Source: Pseudomonadota bacterium (GTDB taxonomy: Bacteria; Pseudomonadota; Alphaproteobacteria; Rhizobiales; Hyphomicrobiaceae). Taken from it: 64,000 bases of DNA. The translations under genes were made by a program, and so were the position numbers. This document shows positions 19,223 to 29,177 of the stretch, piece by piece. The stretch spans positions 10,728 through 74,727 of the forward strand of contig JAEXXM010000020.1 of assembly GCA_023405815.1 (NCBI GenBank), given 5' to 3'. The notes under the pieces are model-generated. The model saw only the letters and a list, made by a program, of their open reading frames with translations, was not told where the DNA came from and searched no databases. Each line of letters begins with the position of its first letter. The stretch's first letter is position 1.

Positions 19223-20107
19223 TCACGGCGCCGTCTCGAAGTATTTCGATCCCGTTCCGATGATCTTCGCATTGGGCTCGCCGACAGCCTCGGGATCTTT
19301 GCCTTCATAGTCGGAATGATAGAGCACCCAGCGGATCGTCTCGAGCCGCGCTCGCCGCTGATCGTTGGCGCGTACCACGACCCACGGCGCCTCGGCTGTG
19401 CTGGTGCGCTTGAAGATGTCCTGCTGGGCACGCGTGTAGTCGTCCCACTTGTCGATCGCGGCGAGATCGATGTCGGTGATCTTCCAGCGCTTGAACGGGT
19501 CGTGCCGGCGCTCGTGGAAGCGCTCGAGCTGCATCTCGCGGCCGATGACGAGGTAGTATTTGAACAGCCGGATGCCGTCGCGCACCAATAGCGATTCAAA
19601 GTCCGGCGCTGCCTTGAAGAAGGCCTCCACCTGCGCCAGCGTCGCAAAGCTCATGACGCGCTCGACGCCCGCGCGGTTATACCAGGAGCGGTCGAACAGC
19701 ACTATGTCGCCGGCGGTCGGCAGGTGCTTCACATAACGCTGGAAATACCATTCGCCCCGCTCCGTCTCGGTAGGCTTGGAGAGCGCCACGGAACGGGCGT
19801 GGCGGGGGTTGAGCCGTTCCAGGAAACGCCGGATGCAGCTTCCCTTGCCGGAGGCGTCGCGTCCTTCGAACAGGACGACGAGCCGCTCCCCCTTGGCCTG
19901 CACATGCGCCTGTAGCTTCAACAGCTCGAGCTGCAGCGCGACGAGGTCGTCATTGTAGGCCTTCTTTTTCAGCTCCTCTTCGTAGGGGAATCCGCCGGAG
20001 GCGAGGGCGCGCTCAGCCACCTCGGGCGCCAGCACCGGGTTGTCGATATCGAACGCGTAGGGCTCGCGCGCTATCCCCCTACCGTCCTTGGCAGCTTTCG
20101 CGCTCAT
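19223..20107 (-). CDS. ppk2: Polyphosphate kinase 2 (PPK2)
   Basis: PPK2 transfers phosphate between polyphosphate and nucleoside diphosphates. The 294-residue protein has Walker A FEGRDASGKGS, Walker B VLFDRSWYNRAGVERVM, and the lid region ETERGEWYFQRYVKHLP, as in single-domain class I PPK2 enzymes. It is convergent with the unknown gene (3-bp gap) and divergent from phoR across a 101-bp spacer that contains a Pho-box-like half-site. That placement links polyphosphate use to phosphate sensing. Confidence 0.92.
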   Translation of the reverse strand: MSAKAAKDGRGIAREPYAFDIDNPVLAPEVAERALASGGFPYEEELKKKAYNDDLVALQLELLKLQAHVQAKGERLVVLFEGRDASGKGSCIRRFLERLNPRHARSVALSKPTETERGEWYFQRYVKHLPTAGDIVLFDRSWYNRAGVERVMSFATLAQVEAFFKAAPDFESLLVRDGIRLFKYYLVIGREMQLERFHERRHDPFKRWKITDIDLAAIDKWDDYTRAQQDIFKRTSTAEAPWVVVRANDQRRARLETIRWVLYHSDYEGKDPEAVGEPNAKIIGTGSKYFETAP

Positions 20108-20153
20108 GCCCTCGCCCGTCCCTTTGTTGCCGCTCGATTGTAAGGTGAATCCA

Positions 20154-20190
20154 TTGACGCGCGCCTGTCACGTTTGAAAGGCGTTATGAT
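20154..20190. promoter_or_regulatory. Possible PhoB-type control region between ppk2 and phoR
   Basis: CTGTCAC at 20165-20171 is one good Pho half-site (consensus CTGTCAT), preceded at the right spacing by a poor one (TTGACGC, 20154-20160). A TATGAT at 20185-20190 could be the phoR -10. The region serves both divergent genes. Only one half-site is convincing. Confidence 0.3.
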
Positions 20191-20208
20191 CCCTATTAAT
20201 TAGCCAGC

Positions 20209-21606
20209 ATGGCGTTGTCGAATGACCCGGGGCGCAGGCAAAGGATGTCTTTAGGTTCGGCGCTCAGCAATGTGCGCTGGACCGAGCGCAAGGCGGATCT
20301 CGGGGTCTGGGTCGCGGCAACGTTGGCAGCCGCGAAGCTGAACTTGTCGGCGCGATGGATGCCGGTCGTGGCGGCCTCGGGCATCGTCGTTGCCCTGGTG
20401 CTCCTGGGGGAGTTGGGCGCCCTCGCGGGCATCGCCGCCCTAGTCGCGTTAGTCTTCGCCGCTACGGCATGGCCGCTCGATGTGAGCGCCGTGCTCGATG
20501 TGCTGTCAGGGAAGCAGTCAATGGTCGTCGGGGCACGTGTGGGTGAATCGGAGCGCAACAGCTGGCGTGCTGTGATCGACGCCATTCCGACGGCGGCGCT
20601 GGCGCTCGACGATGCCGGCACGCTGCTGCACTACAACCGCCTCGCCGCCGAGATGTTTCCCAAGATTCGCGACGGCTTGCCGATGAGCCAGGTCTCCCGC
20701 AGCCCCGACTTGCTTCTCGCCGTCGACCGCGCCCTCGGCTCCGAGGACGAACGCATCGACGTCGAGTTGATCGAGCGCGTCCCGGTTGAGCGGCGTGTGG
20801 CGGCCACCGTCACGCGCCTGGCTCGCTCGGCCCGCCCTTCCGACCCCCACGTCCTGGTCACGTTCCGCGATCTGACCGAGCAGGATCGGCTGGGTCAGAT
20901 GCGCACCGACTTCATCGCCAACGCCAGCCACGAGCTGCGCACGCCGCTGGCTTCCCTGCGCGCCTTCGTCGAGACCCTGCAGGGGCCGGCGCGCGACGAC
21001 GCCAATGCCCGCAAGCGCTTCCTGCAGCTCATGGCGAGCCAGGCCGAGCGCATGACGCGCCTGATCGACGACCTCCTGTCGCTGAGCCGCGTCGAGATGC
21101 GCGTCCACCTTCCTCCGCGCGGCATCGTCGATCTCAACGAGACTGCGGCCTACGTCTGCCAGTCGCTCGAGCCGGTTGCCGAGGCGGCAAGGTCGAAGGT
21201 GACGCTCGTGAAGGACGACGCGCCCGCCCGCATCCGCGGCGACCGCGAGGAGATCGTCCAGGTTCTTCAGAACCTTATTCAGAACGCCATCAAGTACGGG
21301 CGGGAGGATGGGACCATCGAGGTGCGGGTCGGGCGCGATGCCGCTCGCGGTGCCGCCGGCTCGAAGGTTTGGGTCAGCGTAACCGATGACGGCCCGGGCA
21401 TTGCCCCTGAGCATCTGCCCCGCCTCACCGAGCGCTTCTACCGGGTGAATGTTACTTCCAGCCGCGAAAAGGGGGGCACCGGCCTCGGGTTGGCGATCGT
21501 CAAGCACATCCTGAACCGACACCGCGGGGAGCTGCGCATAGCCTCCCGTCTCGGCGCCGGCTCGACATTCACGGCCAGCTTTGACGAGCTGGGCACGTCC
21601 ACCTGA
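20209..21606 (+). CDS. phoR: Phosphate regulon sensor kinase PhoR
   Basis: PhoR senses phosphate status with PstSCAB/PhoU and phosphorylates PhoB. It has 465 residues, with two membrane helices around 50-90, a PAS-like region (DAIPTAALALDDAGTLLHYN), H-box NASHELRTPLASLRAF, N-box NLIQNAIKYG, and G-boxes DDGPGIAPEH and GGTGLGLAIVKHIL. The start is ATG 20209; ATG 20245 (MSLGSAL) is an alternative with better purine content upstream. It heads the order phoR-pstS-pstC-pstA-pstB-phoU-phoB, known from other alphaproteobacteria. Confidence 0.93.
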   Translation: MALSNDPGRRQRMSLGSALSNVRWTERKADLGVWVAATLAAAKLNLSARWMPVVAASGIVVALVLLGELGALAGIAALVALVFAATAWPLDVSAVLDVLSGKQSMVVGARVGESERNSWRAVIDAIPTAALALDDAGTLLHYNRLAAEMFPKIRDGLPMSQVSRSPDLLLAVDRALGSEDERIDVELIERVPVERRVAATVTRLARSARPSDPHVLVTFRDLTEQDRLGQMRTDFIANASHELRTPLASLRAFVETLQGPARDDANARKRFLQLMASQAERMTRLIDDLLSLSRVEMRVHLPPRGIVDLNETAAYVCQSLEPVAEAARSKVTLVKDDAPARIRGDREEIVQVLQNLIQNAIKYGREDGTIEVRVGRDAARGAAGSKVWVSVTDDGPGIAPEHLPRLTERFYRVNVTSSREKGGTGLGLAIVKHILNRHRGELRIASRLGAGSTFTASFDELGTST

Positions 21607-21675
21607 CGCCATTCGCGGATGCAGCCGCGCTTTTTGAGCAGCTCCTGCAACAATTGAAATTAATCAATTAGTTTC

Positions 21676-21693
21676 AGTGCGTTAACCTGTCAC
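21676..21693 (+). promoter_or_regulatory. Possible Pho box upstream of pstS
   Basis: CTGTCAC at 21687-21693 matches six of seven bases of the Pho half-site, with an AT-rich 4-bp spacer and a weak partner (CAGTGCG, 21676-21682). It lies 120 bp before the pstS start in an AT-rich stretch, the expected place for PhoB control. Confidence 0.35.
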
Positions 21694-21813
21694 TAAAGTA
21701 TTGCTGCATTGGTCTATTTAAGCCGCACGGCGCAAAGGCGCCGGGCGGGGGGAGGTTCGCGAGGTGCGGGTGACCGCACGCCCCGCTATCACCTCCAAGA
21801 TCAGGAGATCAGT

Positions 21814-22869
21814 GTGAGCAACAAGCTTATCGCCATGACGGCGGCGGCGGCCGTCGTTGGCACGTTCGCGTTCGCCGGCCAGGCCGTCGCCCGCGACCAG
21901 ATCCGCGTTGTTGGATCGTCGACGGTTTATCCCTTCACCACCGCAGTCGCCGAGCAGTTCGGCAAGTCCGGCGCCGGCAAGACCCCGGTCGTCGAGTCGA
22001 CCGGCACCGGCGGCGGCATGAAGCTGTTCTGCGCCGGCGTTGGCGAGGCCAACCCGGACATCACCAATGCCTCGCGCGCCATCAAGAAGGGCGAGTTCGA
22101 GGACTGCCAGAAGAACGGCGTCAAGGAAATCGTCGAGATCAAGGTCGGCATCGACGGCCTGACCATCGCCCAGTCTAAGAACGGCGCCGACACCAACCTC
22201 ACTCGTCAGCAGGTCTTCCAGGCCCTCGCCGAGCAGGTTCCGGACAAGGACGGCAAGCTGATCCCGAACCCGTACAAGAAGTGGTCGGAGATCGACCCCT
22301 CGCTCCCCGACGTGAAGATCGAGGTTCTCGGTCCGCCCCCGACCTCCGGCACGCGCGACTCTTTCCATGAGCTGTTCATGGAGAAGGGCGCCGAGGCGTA
22401 TCCTTCTCTGAAGGACCTCAAGAAGGCCGACTCCAAGGCGTTCGACAAGGTGTGGAAGTCGATCCGTAAGGACGGCGCCTACGTCGAGGCTGGCGAGAAC
22501 GACAACGTGATCGTCCAGAAGCTCGAGGCCAACAAGGACGCCTATGGCATCTTCGGTTACTCGTTCCTCGAGGAGAACGGCGCCAATCTGAAGGGCGTCT
22601 CGATCGAGGGCGTTGCTCCCGAGTATGACGCGATCTCCGGTGGCAAGTACAAGGGCGCCCGTCCGCTCTTCATCTACGTGAAGAAGCAGCACGTCGGCGT
22701 CGTGCCCGGCATCGACAAGTTCGTCGAGGAGTACGTCTCCGAGAAGGCCATGTCGAAGGACGGCTACCTTGCGCGCAAGGGCCTCGTTGCTCTTCCCAAG
22801 GAAGAGGCCGACAAGGTCCGCGAGTCGGCGCTCAGCATGAAGACGCTGTCGGCTGACGGCGTGAAGTAA
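21814..22869 (+). CDS. pstS: Periplasmic phosphate-binding protein PstS
   Basis: The high-affinity phosphate receptor of the Pst ABC transporter. It has 351 residues from the GTG at 21814, chosen for the CAGGAG 6 bases upstream and because it opens a clean signal peptide (hydrophobic core AMTAAAAVVGTFAFAG, cleavage after AVA near residue 25). The mature start IRVVGSSTVYPFTTAVAEQF is the phosphate-binding signature; GPPPTSGTRDSFHELF forms another ligand loop. It belongs to the longer alphaproteobacterial PstS group. Confidence 0.95.
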   Translation: MSNKLIAMTAAAAVVGTFAFAGQAVARDQIRVVGSSTVYPFTTAVAEQFGKSGAGKTPVVESTGTGGGMKLFCAGVGEANPDITNASRAIKKGEFEDCQKNGVKEIVEIKVGIDGLTIAQSKNGADTNLTRQQVFQALAEQVPDKDGKLIPNPYKKWSEIDPSLPDVKIEVLGPPPTSGTRDSFHELFMEKGAEAYPSLKDLKKADSKAFDKVWKSIRKDGAYVEAGENDNVIVQKLEANKDAYGIFGYSFLEENGANLKGVSIEGVAPEYDAISGGKYKGARPLFIYVKKQHVGVVPGIDKFVEEYVSEKAMSKDGYLARKGLVALPKEEADKVRESALSMKTLSADGVK

Positions 22870-22882
22870 GCTTGAAGTGGGG

Positions 22883-22915
22883 GGTCACCGTTGCCGAAAA
22901 AATGCGGCGGTGACC
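22883..22915 (+). other. Stem-loop between pstS and pstC
   Basis: GGTCACCG (22883-22890) pairs with CGGTGACC (22908-22915) around an A-rich loop, followed by a weak TCCTTT. It is probably a partial terminator or mRNA stabiliser that lets pstS exceed the membrane subunits in expression, as is common after binding-protein genes. Confidence 0.55.
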
Positions 22916-22986
22916 TCCTTTCACTCGTGCCGCGCTATACTTAGAAGGCCCGTCGCTGCGCCCCAACGGCTAAGAAGCGAGTTGAC

Positions 22987-24378
22987 ATGTCCGGCTACTA
23001 TTTCGTTACGATGGCGGTCCTGGTCCTGATCGCCTTCTTCGTTTCTCGCTCCCGCGCGGGACGATTGCTCAAAGGTGGCGCTGGACAACTGCATTCCTTG
23101 CCCAATTACCACGGACTGTTTGCGGCTTCGGCAGTATTTGTGCCCATGCTGATCATCTATGCGATCGGCGTGCCGCTGCTGGACAGGTTTGCCGAGGCGC
23201 AGGCCCTCTCGTTCTTTGGCCCTGAAGTGGCGAGCGATGCATTGCATCGCGGAGCGACGCTCCGAGACATCCATAACCTCGTTGCCGGCCAATACTCCGG
23301 CACCGCTACGGATGCGCTCGTCGAAGCGGCGCGCACCATGAAATCTACGCTCGACTGGGGGCGCAGCCTGATCTTTGGCGCAGGCGTTCTTGCAGCCCTC
23401 GTTGCCCTCGCACTCAGCCTCGGTCGTGTCAGCGCCACGTTCCGCGCGCGCAATCACTTCGAGCGCCTAATCCTTGTCGTGCTTTTGCTGTGCGCGGCCG
23501 TTGCTGTCCTGACGACGATCGGCATCGTGTTCTCGGTCCTCTATGAGACAATCCGATTCTTCTTCGACCCCAGCCTCAAGGGGCGCCCGACCGTCACGGA
23601 ATTCTTGTTCGGCACCGAGTGGAACCCCCAGGCAGCGATGCGCGCCGATCAGGGTGACATCAAGACGGCCTATGGCTTCATCCCGCTACTGACCGGAACG
23701 TTGCTGATTACGCTCATCGCGATCATTGTTGCTGGTCCCTTGGGTCTCTTCTCTGCCATCTACCTTTCCGAGTACGCGACCGGACGCTTCCGCGCCTGGG
23801 CCAAGCCGATTCTTGAGATTCTCGCCGGCATCCCCACGGTGGTGCTAGGCTTCTTCGCCGCTCTGACTGTTGCGCCGCTGATCCGGCAAGCCGGTCAGTA
23901 CTTCGGCCTGGATGTCGCATCGGAATCAGCGCTCGCGGCCGGCCTTGTGATGGGGATGATGATCATTCCGTTCATCTCCTCGCTGTCCGACGACGTGATC
24001 AACGCAGTTCCCCAGTCGCTGCGCGATGGCGCCTATGCCATGGGCGCGACGAAGTCGGAGACCATCAAGCAGGTGGTCCTTCCCGCCGCGCTGCCCGGGA
24101 TCGTTTCGGCCTTCATGCTCGCGATCAGCCGTGCGATCGGCGAGACCATGATCGTCGTCATGGCTGCGGGTCTCGCAGCAAATCTGACCTTCAATCCTCT
24201 CGACGCGGTGACCACGATCACCGTGCAGATCAAGACCATTCTCGTTGGCGATCAGGAATTCGACAGCGCGAAGACCCTTGCGGCCTTCGCCCTCGGCTTC
24301 GTGCTCTTCTTCGTCACCCTGATTCTCAACATCATCGCTTTGACCATCGTTCGCAGGTATCGGGAGCAATATGACTGA
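22987..24378 (+). CDS. pstC: Phosphate ABC transporter permease PstC
   Basis: An inner-membrane subunit of the Pst importer. At 463 residues it is longer than E. coli PstC, because an extra N-terminal region with three helices (residues 1-165) precedes the conserved permease core that begins near GDIKTAYGFIPLLTGTLLI. The EAA-like cytoplasmic loop reads GAYAMGATKSETIKQVVLPAALPGI. It overlaps pstA by 8 bp, so the two are translated together. Confidence 0.94.
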   Translation: MSGYYFVTMAVLVLIAFFVSRSRAGRLLKGGAGQLHSLPNYHGLFAASAVFVPMLIIYAIGVPLLDRFAEAQALSFFGPEVASDALHRGATLRDIHNLVAGQYSGTATDALVEAARTMKSTLDWGRSLIFGAGVLAALVALALSLGRVSATFRARNHFERLILVVLLLCAAVAVLTTIGIVFSVLYETIRFFFDPSLKGRPTVTEFLFGTEWNPQAAMRADQGDIKTAYGFIPLLTGTLLITLIAIIVAGPLGLFSAIYLSEYATGRFRAWAKPILEILAGIPTVVLGFFAALTVAPLIRQAGQYFGLDVASESALAAGLVMGMMIIPFISSLSDDVINAVPQSLRDGAYAMGATKSETIKQVVLPAALPGIVSAFMLAISRAIGETMIVVMAAGLAANLTFNPLDAVTTITVQIKTILVGDQEFDSAKTLAAFALGFVLFFVTLILNIIALTIVRRYREQYD

Positions 24379-26104
24379 TATCGCCGCCTCGGATTCCGCA
24401 CGCATGCGACGGGTCGATGTGACCTCGTCGGCTGCCAAGGCCCGCATCCGCGCCCGCTATCGCAAGGAAAGGCGATTCAAGCTGTACGGACTGGGAGCGT
24501 TGCTACTCACCACGGTCTTCGTGGTGGTGCTCATCGGCGACGTTCTGAGCCGCGGCCTGCCTGCGTTCTGGCAATATTCTCTCGTGCTCGACGTGAACGT
24601 CGACCCCGCCGCTGTTTCATCCGGGGGCAAAGTCGACGAGGCGAGCATTCGCTCGGCCGACTATTACCCGTTGACGAAGGCGGCGCTCGAGTCCGCGATC
24701 CCTGGCGAACTGAGCCGCAGTGCACAGAAGCAGTTGGTGCGTCTCGTGAGCACCGACGCGGCCATGCCGCTGCGCGATAAGTTGGTCTCTGATCCAAGTC
24801 TCGTAGGCACGACCGTCAAGACACCCTTGATCCTCTCGGCCACCTCCGACCTTTACTTCAAGGGCGAGGGCACGCCGATCTCGACGCGCGAGATGCGCGG
24901 CATCGCGACCCCAAGCGGAACATCGGGCGAGATCACTGTCTTGACCTCGGCCAACGATTTCGCCGACGTGCTGGTTCACTTGAAGCAGCGCCTCGCCGAG
25001 CAAGCGAAAGGCCTTCGCTCGGAGGCCGATCGGCTGGAGCTGTTCGCTGGCGAGACGGTCACCGCGCGCGTGAAGGCGCTGCGTGACGAGGCCGCAAAGC
25101 TACAGCAGCGCGTTGACCAGCCGAAGGTCGAAGAGAAGCTCGACAGCAAGATGCCGAGCCTTCTGATCGCTATCGATGGCGGGTTGGTGAAGATCACCAA
25201 GATCAACGATATCTCGGCCACCGGCACCGTGCTGCTTCCGCTGCGTTCGACGGACGAGGCAAAGCCCGGCTCCTGGCAGCTCGTGACCTACGAGACGCCC
25301 GAGAGCAACCGCAAGGTCACCGACCAGGACGTCGCCTTCCTCGAGCGCTTCAGGGAGCTCGGCGACATCGAGCGCTCGTTCAACTGGACCTTCCTTACCG
25401 CAGGCGACAGCCGCGAGCCCGAGCTGGCCGGCATCCGCGGCGCCCTCGTCGGCACTGCGCTGACGCTCCTCGTCACCCTTGTCTTGTGCCTTCCCATCGG
25501 CGTGATGGCGGCCATCTATCTCGAGGAGTTCGCCCGCAAGGGCCGGCTGACCGATCTCATCGAGGTCAACATCAACAACCTCGCTGCCGTGCCCTCGATC
25601 GTTTTCGGCCTGCTTGGTCTGGCGGTTTTCCTGAACTTCTTCGGGATGCCGCGCTCCGCTCCGCTCGTCGGCGGCATCACGCTTGGACTGCTCGTCCTTC
25701 CGACGATCATCATTGCCGCCCGCGCGGCACTCAAGGCCGTCCCTCCGTCGATCAAGGAGGCTGCGCTGGGAGTTGGCGCCTCGCATCAGCAGGCGATTTT
25801 CCACCATGTCCTGCCATTGGCGATGCCCGGCATCATGACCGGAACGATCATCGGCATGGCCCACGCCCTCGGCGAGACGGCGCCCCTCTTGATGATCGGC
25901 ATGATCGCCTTCATCGTCGACGTTCCGCACGGCTTTACTGATGCGGCCACCGTGCTCCCGGTCCAGATCTATCTTTGGTCCGATCTGCCCGAGGTGGCCT
26001 TCAAGTCCAAGACGGCAGCGGCAATCATCGTGCTGCTGATGTTCCTCTTCGTGATGAATGGCGCCGCGATCTGGCTGCGCAAGAGATTCGAGAGACGGTG
26101 GTAG
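24371..26104 (+). CDS. pstA: Phosphate ABC transporter permease PstA, long form
   Basis: The partner permease of PstC. It has 577 residues, about twice the E. coli size. After one N-terminal helix (about 40-60) comes a long periplasmic insert of roughly 280 residues with a coiled-coil-like stretch ([19 protein letters not shown]), matching the DUF3333 extension of alphaproteobacterial PstA. The transport core with [22 protein letters not shown] is C-terminal. pstB starts 24 bp after the stop. Confidence 0.93.
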   Translation: MTDIAASDSARMRRVDVTSSAAKARIRARYRKERRFKLYGLGALLLTTVFVVVLIGDVLSRGLPAFWQYSLVLDVNVDPAAVSSGGKVDEASIRSADYYPLTKAALESAIPGELSRSAQKQLVRLVSTDAAMPLRDKLVSDPSLVGTTVKTPLILSATSDLYFKGEGTPISTREMRGIATPSGTSGEITVLTSANDFADVLVHLKQRLAEQAKGLRSEADRLELFAGETVTARVKALRDEAAKLQQRVDQPKVEEKLDSKMPSLLIAIDGGLVKITKINDISATGTVLLPLRSTDEAKPGSWQLVTYETPESNRKVTDQDVAFLERFRELGDIERSFNWTFLTAGDSREPELAGIRGALVGTALTLLVTLVLCLPIGVMAAIYLEEFARKGRLTDLIEVNINNLAAVPSIVFGLLGLAVFLNFFGMPRSAPLVGGITLGLLVLPTIIIAARAALKAVPPSIKEAALGVGASHQQAIFHHVLPLAMPGIMTGTIIGMAHALGETAPLLMIGMIAFIVDVPHGFTDAATVLPVQIYLWSDLPEVAFKSKTAAAIIVLLMFLFVMNGAAIWLRKRFERRW

Positions 26105-26127
26105 TAGGAAATTCAACCGGGGCAATC

Positions 26128-26946
26128 ATGCATACCATGGTCGACAAGCACGCCGACGCGGTCGTGCACGCTAACGTGGCTGGACTTCCGACGCCGAAGG
26201 TCAGCGCCAAAGATGTCAACGTCTACTACGGCGAGAAGCGCGCCCTGCACGACGTGTCGGTCGATATTCCCGATCGCGGCGTGATGGCCTTCATCGGGCC
26301 GTCGGGTTGCGGCAAGTCGACGTTCCTGCGCTGCATCAACCGCATGAACGACACCATCCCGATCTGCCGCGTGACGGGCAAGATCACCATCGACGACCAG
26401 GACATCTACGATCCGAAGCTCGACGTCGTTCAGCTTCGCGCCCGGGTCGGCATGGTGTTCCAGAAGCCGAACCCGTTCCCCAAGTCCATCTACGAGAACG
26501 TCGCCTACGGCCCGCGCATCCATGGTCTGTGCCACTCCAAGGCCGACCTCGACGAGATCGTGCAGTCGAGCCTTGAGAAGGCCGGCCTCTGGAAGGAGGT
26601 TAAGGACCGCTTGAACGATACCGGCACGGGCATGTCAGGCGGCCAACAGCAACGCCTTTGCATTGCGCGCGCCATCGCCGTCAATCCCGAGGTGATCCTG
26701 ATGGACGAGCCCTGCTCGGCACTCGATCCGATCGCCACCGCCAAGATCGAGGAGCTCATCGACGAGCTTCGCAAGAACTTCTGCATCATCATCGTCACCC
26801 ACTCGATGCAGCAAGCAGCCCGCGTGTCGCAGCGTACGGCGTTCTTCCATCTCGGCAGCCTTGTCGAGGAAGGCCCGACAACCGAGATCTTCACCAACCC
26901 CAAGGATAAGCGTACGCAGGACTACATAACGGGACGGTTCGGCTGA
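26128..26946 (+). CDS. pstB: Phosphate ABC transporter ATP-binding protein PstB
   Basis: The ATPase of the Pst importer, 272 residues. Walker A is GPSGCGKST, followed by the PstB-specific [10 protein letters not shown]. The Q-loop is [16 protein letters not shown], the signature is [14 protein letters not shown], and Walker B is [13 protein letters not shown], with the H-loop His in VTHSM. The ATG at 26128 has GGGG six bases before it; ATG 26137 is a close alternative. The frame extends upstream over the end of pstA, but that part is not PstB-like. Confidence 0.95.
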   Translation: MHTMVDKHADAVVHANVAGLPTPKVSAKDVNVYYGEKRALHDVSVDIPDRGVMAFIGPSGCGKSTFLRCINRMNDTIPICRVTGKITIDDQDIYDPKLDVVQLRARVGMVFQKPNPFPKSIYENVAYGPRIHGLCHSKADLDEIVQSSLEKAGLWKEVKDRLNDTGTGMSGGQQQRLCIARAIAVNPEVILMDEPCSALDPIATAKIEELIDELRKNFCIIIVTHSMQQAARVSQRTAFFHLGSLVEEGPTTEIFTNPKDKRTQDYITGRFG

Positions 26947-27029
26947 TGCTTCGCACCCTCCTCCCATTCGGGCGCCAGCAGGCGCCCCAACCCCCAGCCA
27001 GTGCCCCCCGTCCGGCAGGAGAGCCTTCA

Positions 27030-27740
27030 ATGAACGAGCACACCGTAAAATCATACGAAGAAGAGCTGGCGCTGCTCGACAAGAAGATCGCGCAAATGGG
27101 CGGCCTCGCCGAGCAACTGCTTGGCCAGTCTCTCGCTGCCCTCGAGCGCCGCGACCCCAAGCTCGCCGAAAACGTCGTCCTCGCCGACAAGCAGATCGAC
27201 GCTCTCGAGCGCGAGATCGAGGAGCAGGTCATCTCCATGGTCGCCCGCCGCCAGCCGATGGCCGACGACCTCCGCCACATCATGGGCGCCCTGCGCATCA
27301 CTACCGATCTGGAGCGCATCGGCGATCTCGCCAAGAACATCGCCAAGCGCGCGCTTGCCATCGCCGACGAGTCGCACCCCAAGCCGCTGATGTCCGGCAT
27401 CCGTCACATGGTCGAGCTGGCGCTGCACCAGTTGAAGGAGGTGCTCGACGCCTATGCCGAGCGCGATGCCGACAAGGCGCTCTCCGTCTGGCGCAACGAT
27501 GCGCAGATCGACGCCATGTACAATTCGCTGTTCCGCGAGCTCCTCACCTACATGATGGAGGATCCGCGCAACATCGGCATCTCCACCCATCTGCTCTTCG
27601 GCGCCAAGAACATCGAGCGCGTTGGCGACCACACGACCAACATCGCCGAGACGGTGCACTTCCTCGTGCGCGGCTTCAACATCGCCGACGACCGTCCGAA
27701 GGACGACCAGACCAGCTCGACTTTGATCTCGGGCTCATAA
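27030..27740 (+). CDS. phoU: Phosphate transport regulator PhoU
   Basis: PhoU links Pst transporter activity to PhoR and represses the Pho regulon when phosphate is plentiful. The 236-residue all-helical protein carries two PhoU repeats with the metal-binding patterns TTDLERIGDLAKNIAKRA and NIERVGDHTTNIAETV. The ATG at 27030 follows AGGAGA by 7 bases. The frame is open to 26946, where a Pro-rich stretch would be added, and is rejected for that reason. phoB starts 25 bp after the stop. Confidence 0.95.
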   Translation: MNEHTVKSYEEELALLDKKIAQMGGLAEQLLGQSLAALERRDPKLAENVVLADKQIDALEREIEEQVISMVARRQPMADDLRHIMGALRITTDLERIGDLAKNIAKRALAIADESHPKPLMSGIRHMVELALHQLKEVLDAYAERDADKALSVWRNDAQIDAMYNSLFRELLTYMMEDPRNIGISTHLLFGAKNIERVGDHTTNIAETVHFLVRGFNIADDRPKDDQTSSTLISGS

Positions 27741-27765
27741 GAGAAAGCGAGACAAGGCAGAAAGA

Positions 27766-28452
27766 ATGTCCGCTAAGGTTCTCATCGTCGAGGACGAGGC
27801 GCCGCTCGCGGAGATGTTGCGCTACAACCTCGAGTCGGAAGGCTTCCGCGTCTCCCACGCCGAAACGGGCGAGGAGGCGCTGATCCTGCTCGAGGAGGAG
27901 CGCCCCGATCTCGTCGTCCTAGATTGGATGCTCCCCGGCGTGTCCGGCATCGAGCTGTGCCGGCGCCTGCGCTCCAAGCAGGATTCGCGCAACGTGCCGA
28001 TCCTCATGCTCACCGCACGCGGGGAGGAGAGCGACCGCATCCGCGGGCTGTCGACGGGCGCCGATGACTATGTCGTCAAGCCGTTCTCGCTCCCTGAGCT
28101 CATGGCGCGCGTCAAGGCCATCCTGCGCCGGACCTCGCCGGATCGCGTCGCCGACGTCTTGAAGATCGGCGACATCGAGCTCGATCGCGCCGCCCATCGC
28201 GTCATGCGCGGCCTGCGCCAGGTGCGCCTCGGGCCGACCGAGTTCCGCCTGCTCGAGTTTCTCATGGAAAGCTCCGGGCGCGTGCTGTCCCGCACACAGC
28301 TTCTCGATGGCGTCTGGGGGCGTGATGCTTTCGTCGACGAGCGCACGGTCGACGTGCACATCGGCCGTCTGCGCAAGGCGCTGATCCGCGGCAACGAGCG
28401 CGACCCGATCCGTACCGTTCGCTCGGCCGGTTACGTCTTCGGCGACGCCTGA
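27766..28452 (+). CDS. phoB: Phosphate regulon response regulator PhoB
   Basis: A transcription factor activated by PhoR. It has 228 residues. The receiver has an acidic pocket (IVEDE), a phospho-acceptor Asp in VLDWMLPG (near residue 53), and a conserved Lys in VVKPFSLPEL. The C-terminal winged helix shows GPTEFRLLEFLMESSGRVLSRTQLL and RTVDVHIGRLRKAL. It is the last gene of the phosphate cluster and is convergent with gcrA. Confidence 0.95.
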   Translation: MSAKVLIVEDEAPLAEMLRYNLESEGFRVSHAETGEEALILLEEERPDLVVLDWMLPGVSGIELCRRLRSKQDSRNVPILMLTARGEESDRIRGLSTGADDYVVKPFSLPELMARVKAILRRTSPDRVADVLKIGDIELDRAAHRVMRGLRQVRLGPTEFRLLEFLMESSGRVLSRTQLLDGVWGRDAFVDERTVDVHIGRLRKALIRGNERDPIRTVRSAGYVFGDA

Positions 28453-28574
28453 TCGCATAGCCTCGTCGCACAGTCTCACTCTCCCGCGCCCGGCCGCCCG
28501 CAGAGCAGTCGCGTACTGTCATTTGAACCGATCATGCGCCAGCGGCCGGCCCTCTGGAGGGAAGTCGCCAGCAC

Positions 28575-28604
28575 AAAAAAAGGGCGCGGGACGAGCCCGC
28601 GCCC
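28575..28604 (-). terminator. Rho-independent terminator of gcrA
   Basis: On the minus strand, a 9-bp perfect GC stem (28582-28590 with 28596-28604) is followed by seven T residues (28575-28581). It lies 34 bases past the gcrA stop. Confidence 0.85.
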
Positions 28605-28637
28605 AATTCTCTGGCGCTAGTGCCGCTTCTGACCGCT

Positions 28638-29177
28638 TCAGGCGGTTTCTTTGCGCGGAAGAGCGATGTCGAGCGGAGAGGGGACTTCCACGAGGTCGCG
28701 CTCGCGGCGGCGAGCCTGTGGCGGCTGGAATGCGCGACGGGCGTGAAACTCGCAGTAGGGCAGTCCGGGCACCTTGTTCTTGCCGCAGAAGTGGAAGTCG
28801 CCCGCTTGCGGGTCGCCGATCGGCCAGCGGCAGCTGCATTCAGTGAGGGTCTGGATGGTTTTGCGCTCGGCGACCGGAATGACGATCTCCTCGACCGGCG
28901 GCACGTAGGCCTCGGCCTCCTGGTAGAGAGCCCGGAACGCAGGATTGCCGGTCTGCGCGAAGCGCGTCTTGGCCATGCGCTTTGAAGCCATGCGCGGACG
29001 CGGCCGGTGGCTCTTCATGCGCGAGGTCGTCGCGCGTCCGGACAGCCCGAGCCGGTGAACCTTGCCGATTACGGCATTGCGGGTGACGCTGCCGAGCCGC
29101 CCGGCGATCTGGCTTGCGCTCAAGCCCTCGCCCCAGAGCTTCTTCAACAGCTCCACGCGCTCATCCGTCCAAGCCAT
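28638..29177 (-). CDS. gcrA: Cell-cycle regulator GcrA
   Basis: GcrA is a sigma70-associated regulator that activates promoters methylated by CcrM at GANTC. The 179-residue protein starts with the family signature MAWTDERVELLKKLW, then SASQIAGRLGSVTRNAVIGKVHRLGLSGR, a helix-turn-helix. A basic, disordered middle leads to the C-terminal Cys-rich RNA-polymerase-binding region (CSCRWPIGDP...FCGKNKV..LPYCEFHARRAF). The start at 29177 is the conserved one, with AGGGAG upstream; the frame is open to 29246. Its presence supports an alphaproteobacterial origin. Confidence 0.95.
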   Translation of the reverse strand: MAWTDERVELLKKLWGEGLSASQIAGRLGSVTRNAVIGKVHRLGLSGRATTSRMKSHRPRPRMASKRMAKTRFAQTGNPAFRALYQEAEAYVPPVEEIVIPVAERKTIQTLTECSCRWPIGDPQAGDFHFCGKNKVPGLPYCEFHARRAFQPPQARRRERDLVEVPSPLDIALPRKETA

